Source: Rhabditophanes sp. KR3021 (Eukaryota; Nematoda; Chromadorea; Rhabditida; Alloionematidae). From it: DNA of 64,000 nucleotides. Where the stretch lies: positions 6,014,001-6,078,000 of the forward strand of contig CAUJLY010000001.1 of NCBI GenBank assembly GCA_963281155.1. The letters are read 5' to 3'. Position numbers and translations under genes: made by a program. The notes beneath the pieces were generated by a model, which was given only the letters and a program-made list of their open reading frames with translations, had not been told where the DNA came from and searched no databases. Every line of letters starts with the position of its first letter. The stretch's first letter is position 1. This document shows positions 48,244 through 60,400 of this stretch, piece by piece.

Positions 48244-50602
48244 TCACACTGGGCAGAAATTCTTCTTGTCATAACTACGTGCAGATTTCATGTCACAGAT
48301 TAAGCCGGCCTTTTTTTCATATTGTTTGCCATTTTGATGACTGTAATCAATTAAATTAGATAAGCTTAAAGACTAAGTGTGTTTACCGATAATAACGGAA
48401 ATAAAAATCCCCAAAAAGAGCATCTGATTTAACGAAACGCCCAATTAAGTCATGGAATGATGCTGGCGATAAATCTGGCATTGCGTAGTCAATCGTGTGT
48501 GTGTATTCCAACTTCCAGTCTAGTTTATCAGCTTTAGTCTTATGTTTTTCCAATTCTGTAAAGTATGTTTGTGCTTCTAATACAGTCTGAAAATTAATTA
48601 TATTGTCAAAATAAGTAATATCTTACAAAACTACTGTCGTCATAATCTCCATCAATCGTATAAACTCTAAAAAATGAAAAATGTAATTATTTTTTAAAAC
48701 CACTTCTAATCTGTTTTAAATCTCTTGAACATTTTTGCTATTACCTGTATGCTGGATTTGAAAAACTGTATGTTGTCAAAGATGGTGCAATCCAAATAAC
48801 ATTTGTGGGTCTTTTGGTGTCATCAGCTTCATCGTAAAATACTTCAAAATGATCATTATGAGTGTGCCCTGTGAATATAGCGCTAATTGTATTTTCGAAT
48901 CTATTGACAATTTTGTAAAAATTGAACGAGTAACCCTTGAGACAATAATCGTCGCCTGCTGGTATGTGAGTAATAATCTAAAAACAAACAATTCTTAGCA
49001 AGAAGTAAAAACGACATACGTGAACTTTTTCGCCATTTGCTTCAGATTCAACTAATTCATTTGTCAACCAAGCTAAGGTTCCATCTGGATCAGTTTGATT
49101 TAAATAATTATACATGTTAAACATCGAGCAATAGATGGTATTGATGGAAACAATCTTCAACTTGTCAAATGCCTTCGTTGCATATGATCCAGTACGCTTG
49201 ATCGTCTGCTGAGTTGTTGATGGCAAATCTCTCTTCCATGCATCAGCTGCACTGTTGTAAAGCCACTGAGGACCTCTCTTTGCATAATCTTCGGGGTCCA
49301 TATTAGCGCGACTAGCAACTGCGTCCATTGGTACACCTGTAAATAATTCGGAAATCCGGTTAAAAATTTAAAGTAATCTTAATTTGTATTTTAACATATA
49401 AAACTTTGTCATATTTGATAATTTGCTCAACAATATACCTTCATGATTTCCTAAAAATAGCAAAAATATAAAATATCATATTAGTTAAGTATACCTAATG
49501 TTTGATAAATGGGTGTGTTTGGGAAGTACTCATTTAAATAACTCGTCAAATTTTTCATATTAAAGGTAGTTTTGTCCCGGGTGTAATCGAAAATGTCATG
49601 GGCCTAAAAGGTGGATTAATTATGTATATGTTGATAACATACTTCTAAGTCTCCGGTTACTATGATGTAGTCAAATTTTTCAGTTGATGAAATATGTTCT
49701 AAAGCATTGATAAATGTGTATAAAGGAATATCACAATTGTAAGGAGATCTGAAACATGTAATTATAATAGCATTGAATACTAAGCGACTTCCGATTTACC
49801 CCCAATAGCCTGCTTCCACGTCTGATTTTTTTTTTATTTCAAATCTATCGGAGGGATAGTCTCGGCAACAGAAATAATCAGTATTAATCAGTTTTTCATG
49901 TCCACAATTCGCTTCACTTCCAACGGCATAATCTCTGTCAACATGAATGTCTGTCAAATGCAAGACTCTCATTGTCTTCTTGGGATTTTTTACAATTGGC
50001 CATGGCTTTACAGGTGGTTTGTTTCCAGGAATTTCAAAAGGCCATTCGTCCTATAATTTCCATAAAATAAAGGTCTTATATTTACTGAATCTAGGGAAAA
50101 ACTCACATTCAATGGATTTTCTGATACCCCGCAATCCGATACGAAAGCACCACATATTTCACCTGATGTGAACAACGATCTTTCAAGGACATATATAATT
50201 TCATCGGAGAAAATACGAACTATATGCTCACAGACATAGTCTTGCTCAATCTTGTAGTTTTTACAAACTTTAATTACCCAGTCCTCTATTTCGACGTCTT
50301 CTTTACCATTTTCGATCATATTTCTTATACTGAAAATGGAGGATAAAAAGCTAAAATAGCATAATTTACCCATCAATGGCAAGAGTACAAACACTGCAGG
50401 CGATTCCTTTAGTTGCATCATTATGAACGAATTTTTGCAATGCTTTTACGAACTATAAAGTAATTTGAAGCGATTAAAATGAATTTTAAATAATAAACAT
50501 TACCTTTTCAGGACTAAAATTGACAGACTCCTTTTGCGGAATGGCTAACCCAGCGAAAGTTCCGGCAACAAATAAACCAAGTATAAATAAAGCCTTAATC
50601 AT
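48244..50602 (-). CDS. asm: Acid sphingomyelinase (sphingomyelin phosphodiesterase)
   Basis: Twelve minus-strand exons: 50504-50602, 50370-50452, 50107-50329, 49800-50050, 49643-49748, 49495-49603, 49439-49450, 49020-49336, 48745-48977, 48627-48666, 48387-48586 and 48244-48340. They give 589 residues, the usual ASM length. It hydrolyses sphingomyelin to ceramide and phosphocholine in lysosomes or outside the cell, with zinc. Order: signal peptide (1-18), saposin-B domain (CSVC.., about 49-135), proline-rich linker (about 137-155), metallophosphatase domain with [38 protein letters not shown] and GHTHNDHF, then the C-terminal ASM region. The GNHE metal-binding motif is carried mainly by a 12-nt exon. 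The cysteine-rich end (CDM..NFCPV) matches the family. Confidence 0.92.
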
Positions 50603-51835
50603 TTCAGACAATGAATTTCCTAATTAGTGATTGCTCCTTTAATATAGCGTGGCTTTTATCTTCAAAATCAAATAATGCGTTATCTTTTAAATTGAATTGT
50701 AAGGATGTTCATATCATTCTATTCAGTTGATAAAAAATTGTCATAAAGCTATAAGAAATTATTATCACGTAGCGTGACGCCGTTTCCAAGTGATACTATT
50801 TAGATTGATAATTGGATGTTAGGTGTAGCTGAGTTAATCATTGGTAATAAAGAATACCAAAATTATTCCTGATCAAATATTTGGCAAATCATAATTCATA
50901 TGGAGGTGATTTTGTTCAAAAAATACAATGACGTATTTACCTTCCTTTTCTCTTAATTTACAATCATTTAGTTGTATATCATTCTACTTTAAAATCACCA
51001 AATAAAATAAGACAGAATATTTGCCTATTTAAACATTCATGATAAATGTGTATATTCAAAAGACATATTTTTATTGTTAATTAAAGAACTTTCATACAAT
51101 ACTCAATTATGTGTGGTATTACTATTTGTATCATAGATTATTCAATTAAAAAAGCATTATCATTTCATATTGTTTTCACAGATATATTAACAATAAAGTT
51201 TGACGAATCGCTACGAATTTTCATTGAAATGAATCAAAGAGAATATCAAACCTTAGCCTTGTTCCAAGTTCGAAATTAATATATCTTAGAAACTATTTTA
51301 GTTTACCAAGTAATTCACAATTGAAGGCACAAAGAATTATACCATTATTTATCCCCTTTCGATTCTTTACAACATTTAATAATAGGTGGTAAGACATAAT
51401 CTTCTTTTTAAAATTTGAAATGTTCTGAATTTAAGTTTGATTATTCATACTCTTATAATCAGGGGTGGCATTGAAAAATTATTTTTGTGTGGGGGGTCCC
51501 CTACTATAATTTACTTTTTTAAAATTTTCCCCACTCTGACTCACTTTCACCTTTATAATTTTCAATTTTAATTTGTTTTTCCTCCACTTTAAATATTTTT
51601 TAAATCTGCCAAAGTGGGGAAATGCATGGCAATTAACAAGTTAAAATATTTCCCAAGGTTAACATAACGGTTATTTAATTAGTGATTCCTTTAAAAATGT
51701 GAAAATATCATAAAAGGGAGGCTTATAATTACTCTAAAAACAGCATTTGAATTAATTACAACCTTTCAAGGATAAAATCAAAATATTACATAAGTATACA
51801 CTTACCTACGCCGATATCATTCACGGCATATTTTA
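50603..51835. other. Divergent intergenic region
   Basis: Upstream of both the minus-strand sphingomyelinase and the plus-strand receptor. AT-rich. A GTGGGGGGTCCCC run lies near 51490, and TTTTCCCCACT near 51530 has an inverted match, AGTGGGGAA, near 51620; this may be a small foldback element. No gene seen. Confidence 0.4.
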
Positions 51836-52789
51836 ATGCTATCTTCTTATCACATAATTCAGATATGTTATTGCATTCCATCTACTATTTTGTATTTACT
51901 AATGGCGATTTTGTTAACAGTTAGAATGTATCAACAACATGCAGCATTCTCAAATCAGTTGTATCCCTTTATCATAGTTAAAGCTTATACTGATATAAGT
52001 TGTCAAGTGTTTGGGTGGTTTTTGATTAAAATTCCTGAATATAATATTTTCAGAACTTTCTTTTTGTCAAATAATTGGTATGCCAAACTTGTTTACCTTG
52101 TAACTGGGAGTCAATTCTGTTTGCTATTTGAATGTGTTTTCGTTACATCATTAAATAGATTTATTGCAATTCGTTTTTCGCTTAAGTACAATACCATTTT
52201 CAGTCCCAAGAATGTAGGCATCATGTTATTCATCATGTGTTTGATATCTATCTGTATTGGTACTGGCCTTTCATTATTTGGTACCGAATTGCGTTCCACA
52301 AATAATAATGCTAGTGTAATAGCTGTCTTCACGCAAAGAGAAGTTGTTTATTATCAACTATTTTACTCAGTGTTTCTGTATGGAACTTTGATGTTACTTT
52401 CACTACTGATGAATATTGGAACTATAATTATGTTATATAAAAGAAATTCCAAATCAAATCATCAACATTCCAAGTCAGATATCTTCATGTCTATTCACAG
52501 TGCTCTGTCTTTTTTAGGGTTACTTTTAGTCGAAATATATTTTTTCAGTCGTATGATAGGGTATTTGTTCCATTTACCCGATGTTATAGATGTGGCTATG
52601 TCTAGCATACTATGGATCAGTGACGTTGCTACTTTTTCAGACTGTTATTCGTTGTTGATAACAAATAAACATATAAGAAAAGGAATGTCACAACTTATAT
52701 GCCCGTTTTGGATAAAAAAATCTACCTCCATTATTGTGAAGCCATTGAAAAATAATATACGTTTGTCTGGCACAAATAGCCCAAATTAA
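51836..52789 (+). CDS. Serpentine 7TM receptor, nematode chemoreceptor-like, intronless
   Basis: A single uninterrupted frame of 317 residues with seven hydrophobic segments (starting near residues 8, 43, 89, 130, 181, 219 and 258). The intracellular edge of helix 3 reads TSLNRFIAIRFSLKYN, as in the srg/srv-type nematode receptors, and there is a basic C-terminal tail. Such receptors sit in the plasma membrane of sensory neurons and detect chemical cues; ligand and expression are unknown. The lack of introns is unusual beside intron-rich neighbours and could mean a retrocopy or simple intron loss. Assignment to a specific sr family is not secure. Confidence 0.75.
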   Translation: MLSSYHIIQICYCIPSTILYLLMAILLTVRMYQQHAAFSNQLYPFIIVKAYTDISCQVFGWFLIKIPEYNIFRTFFLSNNWYAKLVYLVTGSQFCLLFECVFVTSLNRFIAIRFSLKYNTIFSPKNVGIMLFIMCLISICIGTGLSLFGTELRSTNNNASVIAVFTQREVVYYQLFYSVFLYGTLMLLSLLMNIGTIIMLYKRNSKSNHQHSKSDIFMSIHSALSFLGLLLVEIYFFSRMIGYLFHLPDVIDVAMSSILWISDVATFSDCYSLLITNKHIRKGMSQLICPFWIKKSTSIIVKPLKNNIRLSGTNSPN

Positions 52790-53726
52790 AATTTTTTAAC
52801 AACAAACAATTGAGTATTTATTTTTATTTAAATTCCATTAACATAAATTAAAATTGTCTGGCCTGATATTTTTCACAAGATATGCTTCCTAATAAATTTG
52901 CATAATAATAAATTTAAGCAATAATATTTTGCCACGTTTTCCTTATGTTGATAATTTTATTGGATCTAGTTTGTTACCTTTATCAATAAAAATATACTGA
53001 CGTAACATTAAGTATAATTAATAATTTGCTGGAATAATCGTACATGTAATAAAAATAATCTATTTTAGTTATTGAAAAATTAAGGTGTTTTGTTATAGGA
53101 AACTTAAACAAAAGCACTTTTATTATTGTGAGAATATATTTAATTCGAATCTGATCAGTAGATGGTATTTGATAAGAATAATGTTTATAGCATGAATACT
53201 GATAATATCCTCGTAATTAAACAAGTACATAACTTTAATCACCTTTGGACTTTTAAAATAGTGTTTTTTTATTTAATTAAAATAACAACATATAATCTCT
53301 GAATGTGTTTTAAATTATGTTTTGCAAAGTTCATGTATTTTCAGTAATAATTAAGGCATGTAAACACAAGTGTCTGCATTTAAAAAAGTTCTCAAGATGA
53401 ATTATTATAATTTAGATCAAATAGTTTTGTTTATGAAATAGAACTGTATTTAGTATTTTTAATATTAAAAATAATGATAAGACCATAAACCTCAACAACA
53501 CCAAGACTTCAATTTAAATAACCTATCGAAAAAAGATCAAGTAAGATTACATTAAAATGAGATTTAAAATTGATGATCATTTTTAACATTTTTGGGAATA
53601 AAGAACATATTACTTTAAAATAAACAAAATTATTACGGGTGAAAGAAAGAAAAACACGGAGATTAGAGAATATGATTTATTTAAAATTTGCAATAAAATC
53701 ATAATTTATACATTAGTTGTAAGTAT
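52790..53726. other. Intergenic, no gene seen
   Basis: AT-rich region between convergent genes. A TTTATT (AATAAA on the minus strand) at 53676-53681 is a candidate poly(A) signal for the membrane-protein gene at 53727-54429. Confidence 0.5.
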
Positions 53727-54429
53727 TTAGAATAAAAATCGTGACTTTTTCTTGCCGTTAGTACCACGATAAATTGATTTTGGTGTTTCAACTAACCCAT
53801 TATGATCTCTCCTGACTGGTGAATCAATGATATCGGAAAACTTTACAGGAGAAAACTCGTCACCATAATCCTCGTTATTACACGTCAGAGGCAAAAAAGC
53901 ATCGGTACTTTTATTTGTTGCGAAACTTCCATTTCTACTGGCAAAGGAGTTAAAAGATGACGCAGAAAATATAGACCCCCTGGTTTGATCGAATTGAGAC
54001 AAGTCAACAAAGTTGAGAGCAGTCATTCTTTCGGATGTGGACATCCTAGCTTCTTCAATCTCATCAAGAAGGTTTACATCCTCACAAAGCATTGGTTCCC
54101 GTTCATCACGATTACTCGAATCTATTTCATCGTTTTTACCATTCTCTACCAACCCAGCCGTATATTTTGTATTCGTGATGTTTGCGTTACCATCACTACT
54201 GTCTTTCAAAGCCCTAAAGCATACACATTAATTATATCATTACAATTTTACAAGCTTACTTTGCTTTCAACTTTTCATCTTTTGATTCGTCAAACCAAAT
54301 TCTCCTGATTACAAAACAACTTATCATCAGACTTAAGATAATACGTGCACCCAGGATGAAGCATTGCAATGGGTGACACCCCCAAGAGTCTGAAGAATCC
54401 TCCATAGATACAATATCTTCACTATCCAT
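53727..54429 (-). CDS. Single-pass membrane protein, family not recognised
   Basis: Exons 54260-54429 and 53727-54213 (46 bp intron, phase 2), 218 residues. The ATG at 54429 starts an acidic N-terminus (MDSEDIVSMEDSSDS), then one hydrophobic helix (CFILGARIILSLMISCFVI, residues about 22-40) followed by RRIW, so the long C-terminal part should face the cytosol. That tail is hydrophilic, rich in Asp, Glu, Ser and Asn, with EREPMLCEDVNLLDE, an acidic dileucine-like sorting site, and a basic end (GKKKSRF). No enzymatic motif. Family and function not recognised. Confidence 0.65.
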
Positions 54430-55290
54430 TATAACAGAAATGTATTCACAATTGCACAACTATTGCAGTAAATGAAAGTTTCATTACATTGCTTCTCTTT
54501 TATATTAAAATTTTGATTACTTTTGCCTTTAAAACATCGATTGACTCAAAAATGGGTAAAACGATTACCAGTAAAGCACGTTAAGCAATATCAAAGTATT
54601 GAGTGATATCTCATGTCATAATATTCCACGATATGTCTTGTCATCCAAAGGGAGCTTATTATACAAAAGTAACATGAGATTCTTTCATACAGACAGGTAC
54701 ATTCAAACATTCTTAAAAAACGCTTTTCATATAAATACTTGTGTAATTGATATATTGTATTCTAAAAGTATGTCTGTATTCTGATCAAAGAAAAAAAGTT
54801 GTAACTCATATGTAATATCTAATTAAAAAATTTTTAAGTCTCTTCGCAAAATTTGCAAACAGAATTCATATGGAATCCTAAAAGCATACTAAGCTTTAAA
54901 TGGGCTTTAGACAATTTCTTATAGTCTTCGTCTAAAAAGCTTAAGTAGGACTTTGAACGGATTATTTGGATGTCGCACACTATTTTAGTGCATATAGAAA
55001 TGAATTGAATTGTGAAGTAAGTTTATGAAAATATTGAAAAACATAAGGTTTATGCTCCTTTTAGGTCGGGATTTGCAATGGAACTCATATCAATCAAGTG
55101 ATGAGTGTAATAACAGGATAAGGCTTACATTTTGTTCCCATATTTTTCAAGAAAAAATCGGAAGATGCCATATTATTTGTTGTTTTAGATATTAACGTTG
55201 CTCTATATTTAAATACTATGTCAAGAGTAGTTATTAAAATGTTGGGTCTTATATCACTCTTAAATATAAGGAATGGGTGAATCATAAATT
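54430..55290. other. Intergenic, no gene seen
   Basis: AT-rich; promoter side of the membrane-protein gene. Short open frames on both strands look spurious. Confidence 0.5.
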
Positions 55291-56085
55291 TTATCCCGGG
55301 GTGAGAGGAAGTGTATTGAAGATATTTGTGACAGACGACTTACTGACGATGGAGCTACCATAGATTTGTTAAGCTTCCAGCTTGAAGAAACATTCGGGAA
55401 TTATAAATACCAAATAACACCCAAAAGAGCCGATAGTTTATGGAGTGTAGCTAATTATTGTCAAAAAATTGCTCTCTAATAAGGCATATTGGTTTATTGT
55501 CTAATGGGCTCAATGATTTTACTTTTCCAACGTGTTTCCATTTGCTGCAAAAATGTTAAAGATTGGATGTGTCTTATAACTACTTAAGAAATCGTGCTGC
55601 TTTGAACGCGCGCACCTATTATAAGCTTTATAGATTCTACGTCAATAATTGTTTCAACAGATATGCATAAGAGTACGATCTATTACCTGAGTACTGTAGG
55701 AGTAAATTGTCATTATGGTGGTTTCTCAGTTACCGTCGTTGATGCTGCTCCATGGCCCGATTGCAAAAATGTGACTGTATCTGCCCTTAAGATTCAGCAC
55801 AAAACCGTTGTCAAGACGGTGACTCACTTTTTCTGGGCTGATCTACCTACTCTTGGAGTACCATCAGATTTTGACATCCCTGCCAAGATCTTCCGTCTTG
55901 CCTACAAGAGTAAAAGACTGATCATGATGGATTGCAGTGCCGGTGTAAAAAGAAGTGGTATGGTGGGAACAATCTTCCTCGAAAGGAACTACATTCAAAA
56001 CTCCCAAAAGCGGAGTTCGTTTGACAATTACGATGCCTATCTCAAGAAGATTGTCGTGGAGGAGACAAAAAACAATATGCCATAA
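55291..56085 (+). pseudogene. Protein tyrosine phosphatase remnant
   Basis: The frame 55663-56085 encodes the C-terminal half of a nematode-type tyrosine phosphatase: HYGGFSVTV, VKTVTHFFWADLPTLGVPSD (the WPD-loop region) and the P-loop DCSAGVKRSGMVG. The P-loop His before the catalytic Cys is Asp, and the WPD loop reads ADL. The N-terminal half of the domain is missing. An upstream open stretch, about 55294-55480 (RKCIEDICDRRLTDDG.., FQLEETFGNYKYQI), ends in a stop and may be part of the same decayed gene. The C-terminal QTxxQY region is also lost. An intact divergent short gene is possible but unlikely. Confidence 0.6.
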
Positions 56086-56792
56086 TATCTTCATTCAATA
56101 ATAACCTGTGATTTAATATTAATGAAAAATGTTTGTATTGTTTACTTAACTTTTAAATTATACATGCTTATTCACTAGAATAGTTCGTAATGTTGAAATC
56201 AAATAGAAAAACTTTTGAATCTGTTTAATTTTTTGTTTGTAATATGCACTTTTAGAGCTATTATAAAGACTGCCCGAATGTGGAAATGCCTTAAATCAAC
56301 ACAAAGTAGATGTTTTTATAGCGATATCTAGATAGTTTTAGATTTATAGCAATCACTAATGTTATCCTTTAAATCAGAAACATCAATTCAGTTTAAGAAT
56401 TGTCACACCATATTCATTAAATATAATTGCATGTGAAGAGGAATTCAGTTGCAATATCTTGAGACTATTTAGATTGTTGAATTCTAAACAATCAAGAGCT
56501 TCATCTTTTACATATGATTTTATCGGGTAATCTGAACGTCTGCAATTGTCAACTATCAAACAAACAAAGTAGTAGAAACTAAAGTCGAGCTAGTTAGAAA
56601 TTCGCGGATACCCAATTTGTACATACTATTAGTTGCACATAGTTAAACAAATATAAATTTAATAACAATAATGTTTATATTTCGTGATTGAAAATATAAA
56701 TATTGAAATAACTTACCAAGTTTATGATATTTATGCATAATTAGATAGAATTAAATAAACGTTCGTTACTATTAATCGAGTGCAAAAACATA
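56086..56792. other. Intergenic, no gene seen
   Basis: AT-rich spacer between the phosphatase remnant and the tRNA gene. Confidence 0.5.
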
Positions 56793-56865
56793 AGCCCCCC
56801 GCGGGGCTCGAACCCGCGACCGTTAGATTAAAAGTCTAACGCTCTACCAATTGAGCTAGGGAGGC
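56793..56865 (-). tRNA. tRNA-Lys (anticodon TTT)
   Basis: The minus strand folds as a full cloverleaf: acceptor GCCTCCC with GGGGGGC (one G-U), D-arm with TAGCTCAATTGG (box A), anticodon stem GTTAG/CTAAC with loop ACTTTTAAT (anticodon TTT), and T-arm with GGTTCGAGCCC (box B). No intron. A run of T follows a few bases after the 3' end, as expected for Pol III termination. Confidence 0.95.
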
Positions 56866-57180
56866 ATGCTATACAAATGGCAAATTGCATTTTTTTAAAT
56901 AGTATATAAAACTGATATTGAAAGAAGCTAAATATGTGAGATTCCATGATTAGTGATATGTACCTTAACATTTGAGTACACGTAATTAAGGTACTATATG
57001 TGACAAACTAATGAATGACTGTTTCGTTTCAACTAAAAATAAAGGCAACATTTCAGAAATAGGAGATCAAATACATAAATATTTTGAAATTAAAAACAAT
57101 AAATCTATATACTATGTTTTTCACTAATCATTTTGATTGAGCACAATTTAATAAACTTCTTGTTATCAAGCTAATCAATT

Positions 57181-57320
57181 ATTTTAACCCAACGAAGCGA
57201 TCTTTTAAACCTGAACTATATTAAACTTTGGTACTTTGACAGTAAGAAAAAGTTTTACTACTTTTAACCCAACAAAATGATGTTTTAGACCTACACAATA
57301 TTAAACTTTGGTACTTTGAT
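57181..57320. repeat. Direct 60 bp repeat upstream of the giant CPG-like gene
   Basis: Two copies, 57181-57240 and 57261-57320, share TTTTAACCCAAC near the start and TATTAAACTTTGGTACTTTG at the end, 80 bp apart. They lie about 110-250 bp before the ATG at 57433 and could be a duplicated promoter element. Confidence 0.6.
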
Positions 57321-57432
57321 TACCAAAAAATGACGAGATATATTCATTCAAAAGTGTCATCAACATTTCTACATTTCAGTTCATTCGCAATTAATCACTT
57401 ACTAAGTGTGTTTCTATTACATTATTAGAATC

Positions 57433-60400
57433 ATGCTGCCGCTTAAAAGAACGACCCTGGTGTCGTTTATATTTCTATTATTTGCCGGGTGTATACTTGG
57501 AGATGAACTCAATGGTGAATGGGATTCCGCAATTACTTTCTGCGAAGACCACAAGGATGGTATGTATGCAGCTGGGTTCTGCCAAAGCAAATTCTACTAC
57601 TGCACTAACTCTTCTGCATCGATTGCGTTCTGCGCTGATGGTACTACGTTCAATAGTACATCTCAAGGGGTATGTTTTTGATAATTCAGTCTTTTAATGT
57701 TTTCAATCATTTTAATCATTCTATTTATTCATCCTTCTTGTTATAGTGTGTAATCGAAAGCACCTGTTCCGAATACAGTAATGAGAGCCACTTTAGAGGA
57801 GGGTATGCCAAGCATATTGATTGCAACGGCCGCGAAGATGGATACTATGCTCTGGGTGTTAACTTGACACATTTCTATCGCTGTCACTGTAATGAGTATT
57901 CTAGTCAAAGGTGTGATGAAGGTCTCTATTTCAACGAAGAGATGAAGTATTGCGTTCACCCTTGGACTGAGAAGGAAGAATCCGATGCTGTCTGTGTTAT
58001 GGGACAAATCAAGATTATCGACGCATGTTACGCCACTTACTTAAGGTGCAACGATTGTGGCAAGTACAAGCTCGAGGAATGCAAAAGTGGGGATCTTTTT
58101 GATGAAGTTTCGAATAAATGCATACTGGGTAGTGAGTGCGGTCTGACAACAACAACGACTGCTCAAACAACAACGACTACGGCTCAAACAACAACGACTA
58201 CGGCTCAAACAACAACGACTGCTCAAACAACGACTGCGGCTCTGACAACAACAACTGCTGCTCCGACAACAACGACTGCCGCAAGGGACGATGTGTGCTT
58301 GCTGAACAGTGTCCGTGCCATTGACAAGTGTTTGCAAAACTACCTAAAATGCAATTCTGATGGGTTCTATGAACTTGCAACTTGTTTCAATGGAGAGGTA
58401 TTTGATTCGGAGAAGAATTGCTGTAGACCAGTACTGGAATGTGGGAAAATGGTTACCTCAACTACGACTACCTCAACCACGACTATTAGAACGACCACTA
58501 CTGAAGCGCCAGAAAGGAAGTGTTGGCTGAATTCAATGAAAGTCATCGATGATTGCTTCAAAAATTACTTGAGATGTGGAGTGGACGGAACTTATAAACT
58601 TGTAGAATGTGGAGATGGATTAGTATTCGACGGGACTTTGAAATATTGCCGCAAAGACAGTGAATGTGGAACTACACCGACAACTACCACAACTACCACT
58701 ACTACCCTCCGCCCATCTACAACAACTACCCTCCGTCCATCTACCACTGAAGTGCCAGACAGAAAGTGTTTGTTGAATTCAATTAAAGCAATTGACGTTT
58801 GCTTCTCGAATTATTTGAGGTGTGGAGTAGACGGAACTTATGAGCTTGTAGAATGTGGAGATGGACTTGCTTTTGATTCGGAGTTAGGATATTGTAGAAA
58901 AGAAAATGAATGTGGAACTACACCGACAACTACCACTACTACTCTCCGTCCATCTACAACAACTACCCTCCGTCCATCTACTACTGAAGTGCCAGACAGA
59001 AAATGTTTGTTGAATTCAATTAAAACAATTGACGTTTGCTTCTCGAATTATTTGAGATGTGGAGTAGACGGAACTTATGAACTTGTAGAATGTGGAGATG
59101 GATTAGCATTCGACGGGACTTTGAAATACTGCCGCAAAGACAGTGAATGTGGAACTACACCGACAACTACCACTACTACCCTCCGTCCATCTACAACAAC
59201 TACTCTTCGTCCGTCTACAACAACTACCCTCCGCCCATCTACTACTGAAGTGCCAGACAGAAAATGTTTGTTGAATTCAATTCAAACAATTGACATTTGT
59301 TTCTCGAATTATTTGAGGTGTGGTGCTGATGGAAGATATGCGTTGGTTGAATGTGGCGAAGGACTTGCTTTTGATTCAGAACTAGGATATTGTAGAAAAG
59401 AAAATGAATGTGGAACTACACCAACAACTACCACTACTACTCTCCGTCCATCTACAACAACTACCCTCCGTCCAACTTCTACAACAACTACGCTCCGCCC
59501 AAGCACCACAATCCAAACAACTACTGAAATTCCAGAAAGAAAGTGTATCCTGAATTCAATTAAGACAATTGATGCCTGCTTCCCAACCTACTTAAGATGT
59601 GACGTGGATGGAAGCTATGTGTTAGTTGAATGTGGAGAAGGATTAGTCTTTGACGCGGAGTTGAAGTATTGTAGAAATGAAAATGAATGTGGAGTTTATA
59701 CAACAACTAGCACAAGCAGTCCAACTACTACAATTGGCTCTACTACTGAAGTTCCAGAAACAAAGTGTCTGTTTAATTCAATTCAAGTTATTGACTCTTG
59801 TTTCCCGAATTACTTGAGATGTAATATGGATGGTCGTTATGTACTTGTTCAATGTGGGGAAGGATTAGCATTTGACGCGGAGATGAAGTATTGTAGAAAG
59901 GAAAGTGAATGTGGAGTTGCTACTACCCTCCGCCCAACCACAACCACTCTTCGCCCAACCACTACTATTAGAACATCTACGGAAATGCCAGATAGAAAAT
60001 GTCTGCTCAATTCAATTAGGACAATTGATGACTGTTTCCCTAATTACTTGAGATGTGGTGTGGATGGAACTTATGTTCTCCTTCAATGTGATGACGGATT
60101 GTTCTTTGATGCAGCTTTCAAATATTGCAGAAAAAAGAACGAATGTGGAATGGAATATACAACAACTCGCCCTTCAACCACGACAATTGGGTATGAAGAA
60201 GTCTCAACCACGACAATTGGACATGAAGAAGTCTCAACAACTGAGAGTCCAAATGAAGTGTGCAAAGTCGGTGACATAACAGTTATTGACGATTGTTATG
60301 GCAGTTATCTCCGTTGCGATGCGAATGGGAACTTTATTTTGAAAGCTTGTTCATCTGGCCTATTTTTTGACAGAAATTCACTTTCATGTGTTAGTGAATC

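Noticed and set aside
51484..51500. G-rich run with palindromic GGGTCCC
   Set aside because: Too short and isolated to call as a regulatory element or quadruplex.
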